From positions 6,820,001 through 6,884,000 of the forward strand of contig NC_089543.1 of the NCBI RefSeq assembly GCF_040115645.1: DNA of 64,000 nucleotides, written 5' to 3'. This DNA is from Euwallacea fornicatus. Its lineage: Eukaryota > Arthropoda > Insecta > Coleoptera > Curculionidae. Below the pieces are notes generated by a model. That model made no database searches, was not told the DNA's origin, and saw only the letters and a program-made list of their open reading frames with translations. Position numbers and translations under genes: made by a program. Shown here one piece after another: positions 12,484-24,369 of the stretch (position 1 is the stretch's first letter; every line of letters begins with the position of its first letter).

Positions 12484-13555
12484 TTAATCTGACTTAAATT
12501 TTTCCTCCCCAATAAGTTTACTTTCAATGTCAGTGAGTGCCCACTGATGATCAACAATTTCTAATGCTTCCCATTCAGCCTTAAACGCGACTTTAGGGTC
12601 TTGAGGCATTGCCATTGCCGCTCCAGACATCTGGTCTTGCATTTGTCTCGATTGATCAGCAGCTGAAATTCAGCGTTAAAAGTCATTTTACAAATTGAAA
12701 TTGTGCAGAAAAAACTAACCATTATTTTCACCTAACACCAAAGCATATATGCTTCTTAAACCAAACACATTTAAAAAATACCAAGATGCAGATGAAACCC
12801 ACGAAGCATCTAAATGTGACAGTTCTATGCCTCTTTGCAACATAGACTTAAATCTAAGAGTCAAAGGAAATGGTACTTTTGCTGAAAAGTTCATTCATTT
12901 GCAGAACATATAAACTTCAGTATGTCCAGATATACTTGTAATAAAGCCTGAAAACATCCAATTAATCCATCCACCCACAACTATCATTGGCAGCACATTT
13001 GTGAGATTGCCCTTGACCATATCTGTCATCATGGATGGGTCTGTCATCATATTCTGAGTTACAGCTGGTCGCTTCTGAGTCAGGTATCCATCTTCTTCCT
13101 TATTGAAAGCTTGTCTCCGTGACAGGAAAGCAATTTTTGGAATATATTTGGCGTTTTCTCTAAGCATCCTTGACCTCATAATCATCTGACTGAAAAGATG
13201 CCCATTTTTCAATTAAAAATTTTGCAATTTGATCACTAATGTACAGGATGAAAAAAAGAAAGTGTTTTATTTAATAGTAAAGAAATTCTTCCAAAGTCAT
13301 TTGGCACTAAATAGGACCGGCATAAATGGAGGGCCCATAGTCTCACAGGCCCTACCTCATAATATATAGGGTAAGATGGTATTGCAATGATCATTGAGCA
13401 TACCTGTCTTGGAATTGTTGGGTTTCGACCTTCTTTTGCGTGGATAATAGTATGGATACATAATGCCTAATAATACCTACTAGAAAGGTAATAACAACAA
13501 TCGGCAAGAAAACCCATACGCGAATTTGTGTGTCGACAATTAGGTCCGCAGTCAT
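12484..13555 (-). CDS. EMC3: ER membrane protein complex subunit 3 (EMC3/TMEM111)
   Basis: Oxa1-superfamily core subunit of the EMC, which inserts tail-anchored and polytopic proteins into the ER membrane (family knowledge). Four exons, minus strand: 13555-13404, 13189-12936, 12881-12720 and 12662-12484. All are in phase, giving 248 aa, close to the usual 260. Hydrophobic segments are visible at about 12-33 (VWVFLPIVVVITFLVG), about 115-135 (VLPMIVVGGWINWMF) and about 170-190 (ASSWYFLNVFGLRS-like). Conserved family blocks include RMLRENAKYIPK, MTDPSMMTDMVKGN, TKVPFPLTLRFK and ELSHLDASWVSSASWY, then GAAMAMPQD near the C-terminus. The C-terminus FKSD is shorter than in vertebrates. The introns are very short (54 and 57 nt). 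Confidence 0.95.
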
Positions 13556-14446
13556 TTTCAACGAAAAAATTCAGAAATCGTTATCGATTGAAAGAATTGA
13601 AATTGTATACACGTTTGAATGATTAAATGTCTAAGAAAAAAGCACTTTTTTATGAATTAGTAGGTTTTTCGTCTTAAATTAACTAGAAAAATGCGAGATG
13701 TACTTTTTCCTTTATCCAGCCCCCTTTTTTAGGTTATATTTTACGAAAGGAAATATTGAAATTGATGTTGTCAGTGCGTCATCTGTGCCTCGAATGGCGA
13801 TTGCGCGGCGGCACTTTTCAACGATTAACGATTCAATTGTTCTTGAAGTTACACATATACAGGGTATCTCAAACGGTAACGGCAAAAGGTCCAATCTACG
13901 TTACATCGATAAATAACGCTGTTTATTCCTAAAATCTTTCGTTATAAAGTTAGAAGATGTGAATATCTCCGATTTTGTGAGTTTTTTATTTCATAGTTCA
14001 GTCAATCTTTCATTAGAGGAAAAACTTAAATTACAAATAAAGGAAATTTTTTCAAAATCTAAATTTTTACACATTGAACAATCTAGATTGTGGGATACGC
14101 GTTAATAAGGACCGAGTTTCTAATATTGCAAAGCATATTATTTACAAATTTTGGTAAAAATCACTACAATTACATACTAAAAGTAATAGCACGAGATGAC
14201 AAGCTAACAAAATAACGTTATAATGTCAAAACATGATAAAAACTTTGGTGTTGACGGGTTGTTACAACTTGCATCCAGTAATTGCACCTATTTTCTCTTT
14301 ATCTTCCCGTTATTAAATACAAATTTTGAAATTACTAAATATTAAACATAACAACAATCATAATTCAGGCTTCAACAACACAGCCACTTGGTTCACCACT
14401 CGGCGAGGGAGAATTTCTGGATAATCCAAACGTACATGTACGCCAA
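13556..14446. other. Intergenic region with EMC3 promoter and the 3' UTR of the importin-like gene
   Basis: No gene is supported. A DRE-like TATCGATT lies at 13582-13589, 27 bp above the EMC3 ATG. TTTATT at 13922-13927 is a possible polyadenylation signal (minus strand) for the importin-like gene. The motif TATACAGGGTATCTC at about 13856 resembles the ends of insect MITEs, but no second end was identified. Confidence 0.45.
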
Positions 14447-17400
14447 TTACTCCATGGCTTCTTGCACGTACATGTCTTCGGTAATTTCTTCTTCGGGTTC
14501 AGGAATTGGACAACCTATTTCTTTCAGTATTCCCCAGGTACTTTCTGGGAAGAAATATGTAACGACGTTCATGTAACACTCGGTATTCGCTGCTCTGAAG
14601 AATTGAGAGACCTGGGCCAAGACGTCAATATTGAATTGATGCACTCTGAACAAATATAAGTCCTCCTCCTTTTTCACAGCTTCCGGGTTTTCGCCGATAT
14701 CCGAATAATCGAACTCGAATTCTGAATATGAAATTCGTCTTTCTCCTTGTTTGTGCTGGAATTAAGAATTTCTTTAATAACTGAGGAAAATGAAATAATT
14801 AACGTCTGATATGCACATAGATATAAAGGAAAAAATTACCATCTGGTGCTCGCACAACATACTATTAATTAGTAAGAAGATCAAATGCTGCAGTCCATTT
14901 ATGCTTTTCGCGGCAGGATGTCTCACAGATGGATATTCGAAAGCAAACACTTCTTCTTCTTCGAGTATTCGACGTGCTTCGGGATGGTTTACGAGACAAT
15001 TGTCAAGGACACCCATTAAGCAGAACGCTCTGAAAGTTTTTATAAAGAAATATTTAAACCTTCCACATATCCATATTCAAGCCAAACAGTGGAGTACAAT
15101 AGTCGGCCAAGAAAAATAAAATTTTTCACTTACAATATTTTTCTATCCACGATTCCAACGCTCAAAAAGTAATCGGGTTTCCACAACTTAAGCATGAACG
15201 CCAAAGCACTCCCGCCATGGGGGCCTGGAAGGTTCGACAAGATGGTCAAGCTCTCATTAGTATAATTCATACAAATGAATATGAATATTTCCCAGTTTGC
15301 TTTGACCTTTTTGCAGTCCGGCTTAGCACTGCACGTGACAAGGTTCCTCAAAATCCCTTCGTAGTGAGTCAACATCAAGTCGGGTAGATTGTATAGAATG
15401 GTAATTACAAGTTTTGCCAAAATATGTGAGGGAAAATCGACGTCTGGCGATAAAAGAAGGTCTAAAAGCTTGGGAATTTGGACAGCAACAACTTGGCCCT
15501 TTAGTGTATCGACCAAAACTCTGAATTGTGGGCAACGTTGAGTGGCAATAGTCGTCAAAAGGGCTCCTGCAGATTCGTCTAATGCCAAGTCGCGATCTTT
15601 GTTCATCGTGATTCTAGTGGCGGCTGTAGAAAATATTTGCAAGATGAAAGCTTGATCAGTGATGGGAGCGTACAGGATAACGGTATTGAGCAGTTCAAAA
15701 GCGACTCCTAATTCGTCGCGCAATTCTTCCGGTTTGAGGTTGTTAACCCAGTACTGCAAAAAACGCAGTAGTTTGTCCTTTTCGGGGGGTTCCTTAAAAC
15801 CATCGGCTTGGCCGATTTTTCCACATGCGAAATTCATTGCAGCTATCACGGCAGGGCTCGTGGAGTATTGTATTAGAATTTTAATAAATAACTCAGACAT
15901 CTCATCGATATTGGGTTTGGCGAGATTTCTGTGACACTGCAATATATAATTGCCACAATCAAACAAATTTTGAATATAACACAACGTTTAAAAGATTGTT
16001 ATAATTGATTTTCTACTACATAAAAAACTTGCCTTAATTAAAAGGCCCAAAGCCCGCAACGTGTGAACCAATTCAAACTTGCGAATCTTTTTAGACACAT
16101 GCATCAAGGCCTCGAAGATTGGTTGGGCGTATTGACCAATAACGTTCTTTTTCTCTTCACCAAGCTCGTACCAATGTTGATAATACTGACACAACGCTCT
16201 GCAAAGTAAAATTTTACATTTTAAAAATATTTAACGAGTGGGGTATACACCTATCTTCTAGCTACAATACAGTTTCTTGTACTTAATGAAATATTGATGA
16301 GAAACTTGTTTTCATTCGCTAATACTAGGACTTACTCAGTTGATGGGACGACTAGATAACCAGAAACACCTGAAATACTTCCAATAATCTGCTTAAAGTG
16401 GCAATCAGCAGCATTGGCGGTGAGTGCTGGAAGATTGCAAAACAATCCGCCTGCCCAGATAATCCTGCCTTGAAGTATCGGGTTGCAATGATCCAATAGC
16501 CCAGTCCAATAATTCAAGTAATGACTCAATGGGAACGGAAATTGGGGATCTGTTAGGTTCATATATTCCTTCACAGATCCAAGCCCGTACACCATCGATT
16601 CAGTTAACCGCGACATATAAAGGATTTTGTATACGTCAGTTGGCGAACCGGTATCTCCGTGATTTTGCTCTAGTTCTTGATTAAGACGTTGAAACACGAG
16701 ATCGGTGGTTTTGAAATATCGCATTATGCCGTCAGGCTGGCGGTCTTTAATTTTTTCCGCAACATGCTAAAAGAGGAAAATAATTTATTGATATTATACG
16801 AAGGCATTACATGAAACATAGTAATATTGAACTAATAGTAGTACTCGATGCAAAGAAACCTGTTACTATTCAAATCTTCAGAGCAGCAACATTTTTTTAC
16901 AAATATATTGATACGATGGAAAAGTGTAGTAAAATAAGTTTATAACATAGACAATTAATACACTTACTAAAAGAATTAGCTTACAGGCGTCTCTTAAAGA
17001 CCAATAGAAATTCTTTTGCGTATCAAGTGTATACAGGTCGTCCTCCATGCTACTGTGGCATGACATTAATACGTAGACGCAGTAAATCAATTTAAATAAA
17101 TCCTCAAGCACCAGATCTAAATAGGGCAGGTCGATTAAATTATAGATCATAGTGAGCATAGATCCCACCAAGTCAAAGAAGTTTTTTGGATCGGTTTGCT
17201 CCTCTGTCGAGTCTTTAGGCGGCGGATCGGAGCCTCTCACGATTTTTTTAAACAAATCACAACACATGGTAAGTATCATACCGACCGCCGGCATTATCGG
17301 AGGAATGAAAATATTAGAGTATTCGCTGAATTCGTCGAGGCTATTGTTTAGAAACTTCATAATTTCGTATTTCAAGGCAAATTCAGACCGTGGAGAATAG

Positions 17401-18420
17401 CGTTCGTGCAACACCTTCTCAAATTCCTCCACTGCTTTTGCCAAACATTCTTGTAAAATGTTGGGGTTAGGTGACAGAAATTTAATGAGGATATACAGGG
17501 GACGAATGGTAAATGCTCGGCCCACAGACGGCAAATGAGTCTAAAAAACAAAGTAGTCATAGTTTATGCTGAGACTTGAAATAAAAAAGTTACTCACCAT
17601 TTTTAACACATCAAGTAATCTGCCGAACCAAGGTAAAAACATGAGCCTATCACAATTTTTTATATATTGCTCATCTATGGCTTTGTTAAGTACATGAGCA
17701 GCATTGCAGATCTGTATTGGATCTTGACTTTCAAGCATATTGCTTAGCACAACAGTGCCTTCGTCCCAAAATCCAATCGTCAAGAGAAGAGCGATATTCG
17801 TCGCAATAGTTTCTCTTATTACTGGGGATTGGTTATTTATATCCTGAAATAGCAGCTGCAATATAGTATTTCCATAGCCTTTAGTAAAAAGTGCAGAGTT
17901 TTTGTACTGCTGGTTTAGATATCCATCCAGATAATTTTTCAAACATACTGCAGCTAGCAGGCGTTCGTCCTTTGGCTCGTCACGCGCATCTATTATCTCA
18001 GATAGTACTAGAGGATATTCTAAAAATAATGGCTGAAATGAAATATATTTTTACGCCAAATAATTCTGCCGCACTTGCGATGAAGCAATGGATTTATGGT
18101 TTAAATTAAAAGGAGAGATTCATTAAAAAACATTATTTTTGTGGCTAGGAACAAAATTTGGAAATTAGATTTTTGGAATTGGCAGTTCCTACATAGTGGT
18201 GCATTGACCTTCAGAGGAACCACTACTGAATGGCAACTTTACTAAGGTGTTAGAAAATTGAATTGAAACCCCTTTAACCTTCAATAACTTGTAATTTTTG
18301 CATCTTATCAATAGTCTTTTTTAACATTCTGTTATGGCCTTGCAATACACAACTTAAGATGCAAGTTACAGCTTCGTGCAGAGGACTTTTACTTCCTACG
18401 GAGTGCCCGGAGTTCGACAT
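14447..18420 (-). CDS. Divergent importin-beta/karyopherin-like HEAT-repeat protein
   Basis: I do not recognise the exact subfamily. Eight exons, minus strand: 18420-18289, 18032-17598, 17540-16968, 16766-16336, 16198-16033, 15936-15134, 15029-14840 and 14755-14447. They are in phase throughout, giving about 1012 aa, a typical karyopherin length. The N-terminus (ILSCVLQGHNRMLKKTIDKM, then RLLAAVCLKNYLDG) follows the importin N-terminal pattern of a helical repeat ending in LKN. The rest is leucine-rich and helical, consistent with HEAT repeats. The acidic C-terminus is EPEEEITEDMYVQEAME. A nuclear transport role is therefore inference. The intron 15937-16032 starts with GC (AAG|GCAAGT). The first donor at 18288 (GTTATT) is weak, so that junction is the least certain. 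ATG 18420 lies directly after an acceptor (TTTTTTCAG), and a GTAAGT donor at 18556 suggests a 5' UTR exon above it. Confidence 0.75.
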
Positions 18421-19768
18421 CTGAAAAAACAGGTATATAAAAAAGAACACCTGCAAGACTGCGGTGGAAAATCAAAATTCAATATTGCTCGGGAATATAG
18501 AACTGAACAGAATAGAATAGAAGGATATTCAATGAGATATCCAACTCCCAACTTACCTTGATGTCTAGTCGATTAACACTTGATAAAAAAAAAAACTGGA
18601 AGCAATTAGAACACAAAAAGCCCACAGGAATCTGGTTACTGCTTTAAATTATCGTGCATTATACTACGTATTTAGTGTTTATAGTTGTTTTTAATTGATA
18701 AAAGTTAAAATTTAATTCCAAACCGTTCAAAAATACAGATTTGTTTGATATTTTTGAATTAAATATTCGACTTTCTTCAGTAGTCGAGAGAAATTCGTTT
18801 TAATGAAACCTAACCTCATTCCGAGTAGTACTGCAATTCGGTGCTATAGTGGCGCCATTACAATTGCAACGCACAAGTTTGGTATACTACATTGATATCG
18901 ATTTATTTCCATTAAATCTGTGGAAGCAATATTGCAGATTGAGGCTTAATTTCAGTTATGGTGACTAACACCTTCGCCACATATATATATATATATATAT
19001 TTTTAACCCTTCCAGTATTGTTGTTTAGAAGGCTCATTTACGTCTTCATGGTAGTCCACTAACTTCTCTTTTCAAAGATCACACTACCGGGGATTTACCT
19101 GGTTGCACAGAAATTGTCGTGCAAACGTTCCGTTTTGGACCAACCATCATACATTGTTTAACACGAAAAATTTTAAATGTGGTTCGTTTAATAATATTAC
19201 ATGAAAATAACACCCACGAAATATATAAATGAATTTCAATGTATTTAAAGAGTGGAGTATCCGCACTTCAAACCTACTACTATTCAGAATTTGTATCTTC
19301 TAAAATAAGTAACAATTATTACTTAGTGTAAATGAAAAAAACAGTACTATCTTACGTCGCTTTCCATCGTATGAAATATGGGATGTTTGAGAGAAAATGG
19401 CTACTTAAGTATAAATCAGAATGGCACCGCAGCGCTTAAAGTTTACAGCTGACAACGTTTCTAAAACAGAGAAACGGGTTCTTTCATCTTTTTACTGTGG
19501 ACTGCATTAAATTCATTTAAGTTCTAATAGGAAAATTGTGAATAGGATGAGACGAGTAAAACGATGTACCTGTACATACAATAATGATAAGAACTAAATA
19601 TACAAATATCGCTAATTCAATAATTGAAATGTCAAAATTTTATACATATACAATATTCCATTAAAAAGCGCTATTGCAAATATAAATAATTAACACATGT
19701 GGAATAAATGTTTGGACAATTTGATGTAGCCAAGGATAATTGATAAAATTCAGTACGACTTAACATAA
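18421..19768. other. Intergenic region with 5' UTR intron of the importin-like gene
   Basis: A minus-strand donor (AAG|GTAAGTT) with the exon edge at 18557 pairs with the acceptor just before ATG 18420, marking a 5' UTR intron. A DRE-like TATCGATT is at 18896-18903. An (AT)10 microsatellite is at 18981-19000. The stretch from about 19000 to 19768 is AT-rich with no recognisable coding sequence and would include the MEK 3' UTR. Confidence 0.5.
18981..19000. repeat. (AT)10 microsatellite
   Basis: Uninterrupted alternating A and T over 20 bases in intergenic DNA. Confidence 0.9.
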
Positions 19769-21789
19769 TTAAGACTTGCTTGGTGGCTGAATTTCCATCG
19801 TTTGGCATACCCATTCGGCGACATTTACATCTTCGGTTTCCCATTTCTTAATCCATGGATGATTCTAAAAAAAGGACATTATAAAGATATTTTCATTCAA
19901 AATTTATCCAGTTCGTGCAACATGCAGCTTGAACGCTACAGAAACTATAATATAAAAACTCGCATTGAAATTATCACCTTTTTTGGGTCAAGTTAATAGT
20001 ACCGACCGATTTAAAGCTTACCATTAATGTCTTCAGATCGGCACGTTCGTCAGGATTTTTCCGCAGACATCTATCAACAAAGTCTTCAAACTCCGATGAA
20101 AATATCCCAGAGGGTAATTTTGGAGGTGGTTCATTCACAATATAATCCAACAGTTCAAAAATTGCCATTGGTCTAGGTGCTTTGGGACTATCTGGTGAAT
20201 CTCCTTCTTTGCTTTGGCCAAATATTACCGCTAACGTTTTGGCATCGGGTGGGGGTATTGGATACATTCCAATAGCCATTTCTACTAGAGACAGTCCCAA
20301 AGAGTAAATGTCACTTTGAACAGAATAGTGGGTGCCTTGCAAACGTTCAGGCTGGAAAAGTTTGATAACGTCTTTTTGATCAATTACTAACTCGTCTAAA
20401 CTTACGGACATGTAACTTCGTGTACCGACGAAGGAATTCGCCATGGAATCAATAAGTTGGCCTGAGACGCCAAAATCACAAATTTTTATTTCTCCACTAC
20501 TATTAACTAATATATTACTCGGCTTCACGTCTCTGTGCATGATTGCATGCTTGTCTCTTAGGTAACTCAACCCTTTCAGGACCGCAGATGTAATTTTTCC
20601 TAGAATATTTTCTGGGATGCGTCCTGCTTTTTTCAGTATGAGATCTAGTGAACCGGCATCCATATACTCAATGCAAATACTAATTTCTCCGTCGCTGTAG
20701 AACGCGCCGTAGAAGCCCACAATATGTGCGAAATTACAATCGTGGAGTATTTTTAATTCTCTGATGATCTGTTTTTTAATTGCAGGCTTGACTTCCAGAT
20801 GAATAAGTTTTCGCGCCATAATTAGGCCAGTTGATTTGTGCCTTACTTTGTTGACAACCCCTCCGTTCCCTGATCCTAGTTCCCCCAGTTTTTCAAAATC
20901 ATCGTCTGATAATTCACCTGAAATCTTTTCTTTTTGAACAAGGAACACTTCTATACGTTTCCTTTGAATATCATCCATGTCAAGTTCTTCTAATTGAGCT
21001 GTTATATGATCTATTGGCCTTTTACCCACACTAGGTGCCCTGGAATTGAAGACACTGAATATAAAGATATATGTATGGCTACATGAACTGAACTAAAAGC
21101 GCGACAAAGTTTCTAAATTTTATTAGCTTTAATTTTTATAATGAACTTCTAGCTAAAGGTGAAAAGCGTTTTTTTTGGTCTGTGCCTCATTAACGACCGT
21201 ATTTTCGGTAATTCCCCGTTATTGTACAGGGTGTGAATTTAGAACTGTGAAACATTCAATTTTGAGCAATTGACAAGTCGCAGATGATTTTGAAGAGTAA
21301 GGTATAAATGATCGTAAATTGATCATAATTTGCATGATAATAAAGCATATTCCAGTTTCATGGAGTTTTCCACAAGAGTTTGGTTATTTTTCTGATCATT
21401 TTATTACTGAACCTTAAATTTTATTTTACCTGTAAGACAAAAAAAAACGAGAGAAACGCTTATAAAGATGTTGATTTTACATATTAGTAGGTTGGAATAG
21501 TTTATATAACTATTAAAAAATTTAATGTAATACATGGCCTTATATAAAAATCAATGTGAAAAACTACAGGGATTAAAATTAATGTTGTAGCTTTGCCCTT
21601 GTGATAAAAGTGCATCATCTGTATTGAGTGCAAAACTCAAGACAGCCATACGAATAGACGCTGTAATACTTACGGTGCAGGCCCAACAGGCTGACTTGGT
21701 TCTTCATATGTTGAAGATGTTGGAGTCAAATTAGGGGTTTGATCAATAGATCCCGGAGGTAAAGTAAGGTTTAACTTGTTTTTGGACAT
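19769..21789 (-). CDS. Dsor1: MEK1/2-type MAP kinase kinase (Dsor1)
   Basis: Dual-specificity kinase that phosphorylates ERK downstream of Ras-Raf in the cytoplasm (family knowledge). Exons, minus strand: 21789-21674, 21039-20406, 20351-20022 and 19864-19769. All are in phase, giving 391 aa, close to human MEK1 (393). Visible features: a docking-type N-terminus (MSKNKLNLTL), Gly loop GSGNGG (94-99), lysine K116 in MARKL, HRD at 207-209, DFG at 227-229, and the Raf-target serines S237 and S241 in LIDSMANS. RSYMS (ending at 250) is followed by PERLQG, and a proline-rich insert (PIPPPDAKT) comes later. The C-terminus is NHPWIKKWETED...PPSKS. The intron 20352-20405 is only 54 nt, has no stop codon and keeps the frame, so a naive prediction would add 18 residues between YMS and PERLQG. 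Confidence 0.95.
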
Positions 21790-23073
21790 TATGCATTAAG
21801 CACCACTTATAAGCATCACAAACCACTTCAACGGAAACTGCCCTATCTGTCTTCTGTAGCCAGTCTGTGGCAGTCAACCTTGGCACACCTCTAATTTTAT
21901 TGAAGTTGTTTTTAATGAAAGTAATTAAAAATTTTGTTTCTACAGATATCTCCCTGTATTTTGTGAAAATTCAGCTTTTGCCTTTTGCTGACTCTAGAAG
22001 AAAGGTAGTCAAAACAAAAAATAAAGAGTGATCATTAAAAAAAAAACGTCAAGTAGGCGTGGAAAAATCAGAGTTCCGACTTGATTAAAATCATGCGTTA
22101 TCTATTGATTGTCGGATATTTGATGGTTAACAATAAATTGTTTAATCAACGCTTTACGCTTACAAATGAAGGTCTATTGGGGAGGTTTCTTTTAAGATCA
22201 CTCGTTATAACTCAGTAGTTTTTCAGTGTTTTTGTTTTTTTTTTTTTTTACTATGTTATTTGTCAGTGTCAGAGTTCAGATTGGCGCAGCCGCAGAATGG
22301 TATATCTGGTCTCGGTAACATTTCAACTTCCCGGCGTGTTATTATGGGGAATGTCAAAAACGCCGCTGACACAGCAATTCGTTTTTGTGTTTTGCTGCAT
22401 ATTGCGTAGCAGCGGAGCTGTTTCAGCTCCATCTTAAACGACCGATATATTTAACTACACGCCGGACTAACTTAACTTTCAAATTTAGACCGCATTTGAA
22501 CTAAAAATCAAGCCAGCAGTGTAAACGCGCGAACGTTGAATTTATTTTGATTTTACGCGTTTGAAGCGTTAATTAAAAGCATGACCTTCAAACTCCCAAT
22601 ATGGGGAATTTCTACCAATGAAATCCATTGATTTCGGTTGCGCTGTCAAGTACGTCGTAAGTTTTACTCTTGTCAGGACGTAGTTTCTGGGCCCTGATTC
22701 CGGAAAGCGTCAGGGAGAGAATGAAGATTTCTGTCCAATGAAACTGCCCTGTGCATTTGTTGACCAATCGCGGCCGTCAAAAATTGCTTTCGTTTCCTCA
22801 CATGTTTCTATAGAATCAGAGCCTTTCTGAGAACTATTGTCAAAAGAACGAAAAAATTATATGATCATTAAACAAATTTGTACCAAGTAGAAAGCAAAAC
22901 AGATAGAAAGTTCTCAGATGCTTTTTGTGCAATAAGCGCTAAATATATGGTACTTCGTCTTAGGGACAATTGTAAATCGGTTGCAATGATGGTATTTGGA
23001 ATTACGTTCGTTATAGAGTTATGATGGGCCTAGTGCTGGTGTCTCTTTGATAAGAACACAAAAAGTTAACATC
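21790..23073. other. Divergent intergenic region between MEK (minus) and RNF11 (plus)
   Basis: About 1.3 kb separates the two start codons, so the promoters face away from each other. No coding exon is seen. TACAGGGTGTG near 21225 lies just outside, in the first MEK intron. Poly-T (about 22230-22250) and a more GC-rich stretch (about 22280-22760) may mark the promoter core, but no start site can be assigned. Confidence 0.4.
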
Positions 23074-24369
23074 ATGGGTAACTGCTTTAAGAGGTCAACA
23101 ACAGATGATATTTCTCTCTTGAGAGGCTCAGATAGTATCAGGGAATCATCGTCAGATCCAGTGGGCCCACCAAATTATCAGGTAAGTGGTCATTTATTCT
23201 TTTACCTATTAGTCTTTTGGAACAATAAACAAAACTGAATTTATCAGATATTGGTGTCCTTATGGATTACCATGCAGTCGTACTTTTACTAATTGCTCAA
23301 TAAATACATTAAATTTTACAATAATGTAATGAATTTGTCATGGGAGAACAGCTTCTACATTCATGGCTATCCCAGAGGGGAGCAGTGGTCATACAATCAT
23401 CAAGTGCTTGAAGCAGATATTGTTTTAAGGAATGTTTAGACAAGTGCTTTCAAGTAGAACGCAGCAGATAGGCATATGATCAGGGCATTAGCGTTCAATA
23501 ATCAGGCAAAGTGTTAATTTGAAGTTTCAGAATGTCTGACGAATTTGTTATGAATATACATTGTCATCAGAAAAGATTTGAGATTTTTACAGTACTTTCT
23601 TAAGGAGTCTTTTAATTGTTTCCCTATTACTGCTGTAAAATACTCTTAAAAAACTCTTTCCCAAAATAACTAAAAAAGCTTATAATAGATTAAACTTCCT
23701 ATTAAAGTAAATAAATAGAATAACAAAGCATTTTCGTCTATTTGTCCAGATTAAGAAGCAAACTGTTTCGAAGGGATAGGAGCCTATTAAACTGATATTT
23801 GGGCAAAACAGTTGTACAATTGATATTTTATCAATGTACTGGTAAATCTCACTCATTCAACTCGTATATATCTTAGAGTACATTAGTTAGAAAATAACTA
23901 TTTTATTACCAACAAACTTCAAATTTGTGCATGTAAAAGCAAATTACAGACAATCAGGAGTCACTTATTTCTGTAGGAGGTGCTATCGGCTCAGAACACA
24001 CCGCCGATATACCATCCGTCCCCAAGTGTAACTCGTTCTGTTACACAACTCACAGAAGAGGAGCAAATCAGAATTGCTAAACGTATTGGATTGATCCAAC
24101 ACTTGCCCACTGGAAAATATGACGGATGTAAAAAGACAAGGGAATGTGTTATATGTATGGGGGAATTTATGGTACTATTGAGTCAAATGTATCATCACTG
24201 CTATAACTATTATTTTATTCATAAGGTTGGAGACGCATTGCGTTATCTTCCATGCATGCACACATATCACATGGCATGCATTGATGATTGGCTGATGCGC
24301 AGCCTTACTTGTCCTAGTTGTATGGAACCTGTAGATGCAGCATTATTAACTAGTTATGAGACCAACTAA
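23074..24369 (+). CDS. RNF11: RNF11 RING-H2 E3 ubiquitin ligase
   Basis: Membrane-anchored adaptor/E3 ligase that works with Nedd4-family ligases and endosomal traffic (family knowledge). Exons: 23074-23181, 23977-24171 and 24226-24369, all in phase, giving 148 aa (human 154). MGNCFK at the N-terminus fits N-myristoylation and palmitoylation. Two WW-binding PPxY motifs are present: PPNY (32-35) and PPIY (45-48). The conserved block TQLTEEEQIRIAKRIGLIQH is followed by the RING-H2: ECVIC (C93, C96), CMHTYHMACIDDW and TCPSC. The C-terminus is EPVDAALLTSYETN as in vertebrates. The 54-nt intron 24172-24225 splits the RING and is stop-free and in frame; if retained it would put 18 residues after GEFM. 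The start is the ATG giving MGNC; the upstream in-frame ATG at 23047 would destroy the lipidation site. Confidence 0.95.

Noticed and set aside
20352..20405. Reading the 18 MEK residues (VSLDELVIDQKD...) as true coding sequence
   Set aside because: Consensus GT and AG borders flank it, and every MEK I know has YMS directly followed by PERLQG.
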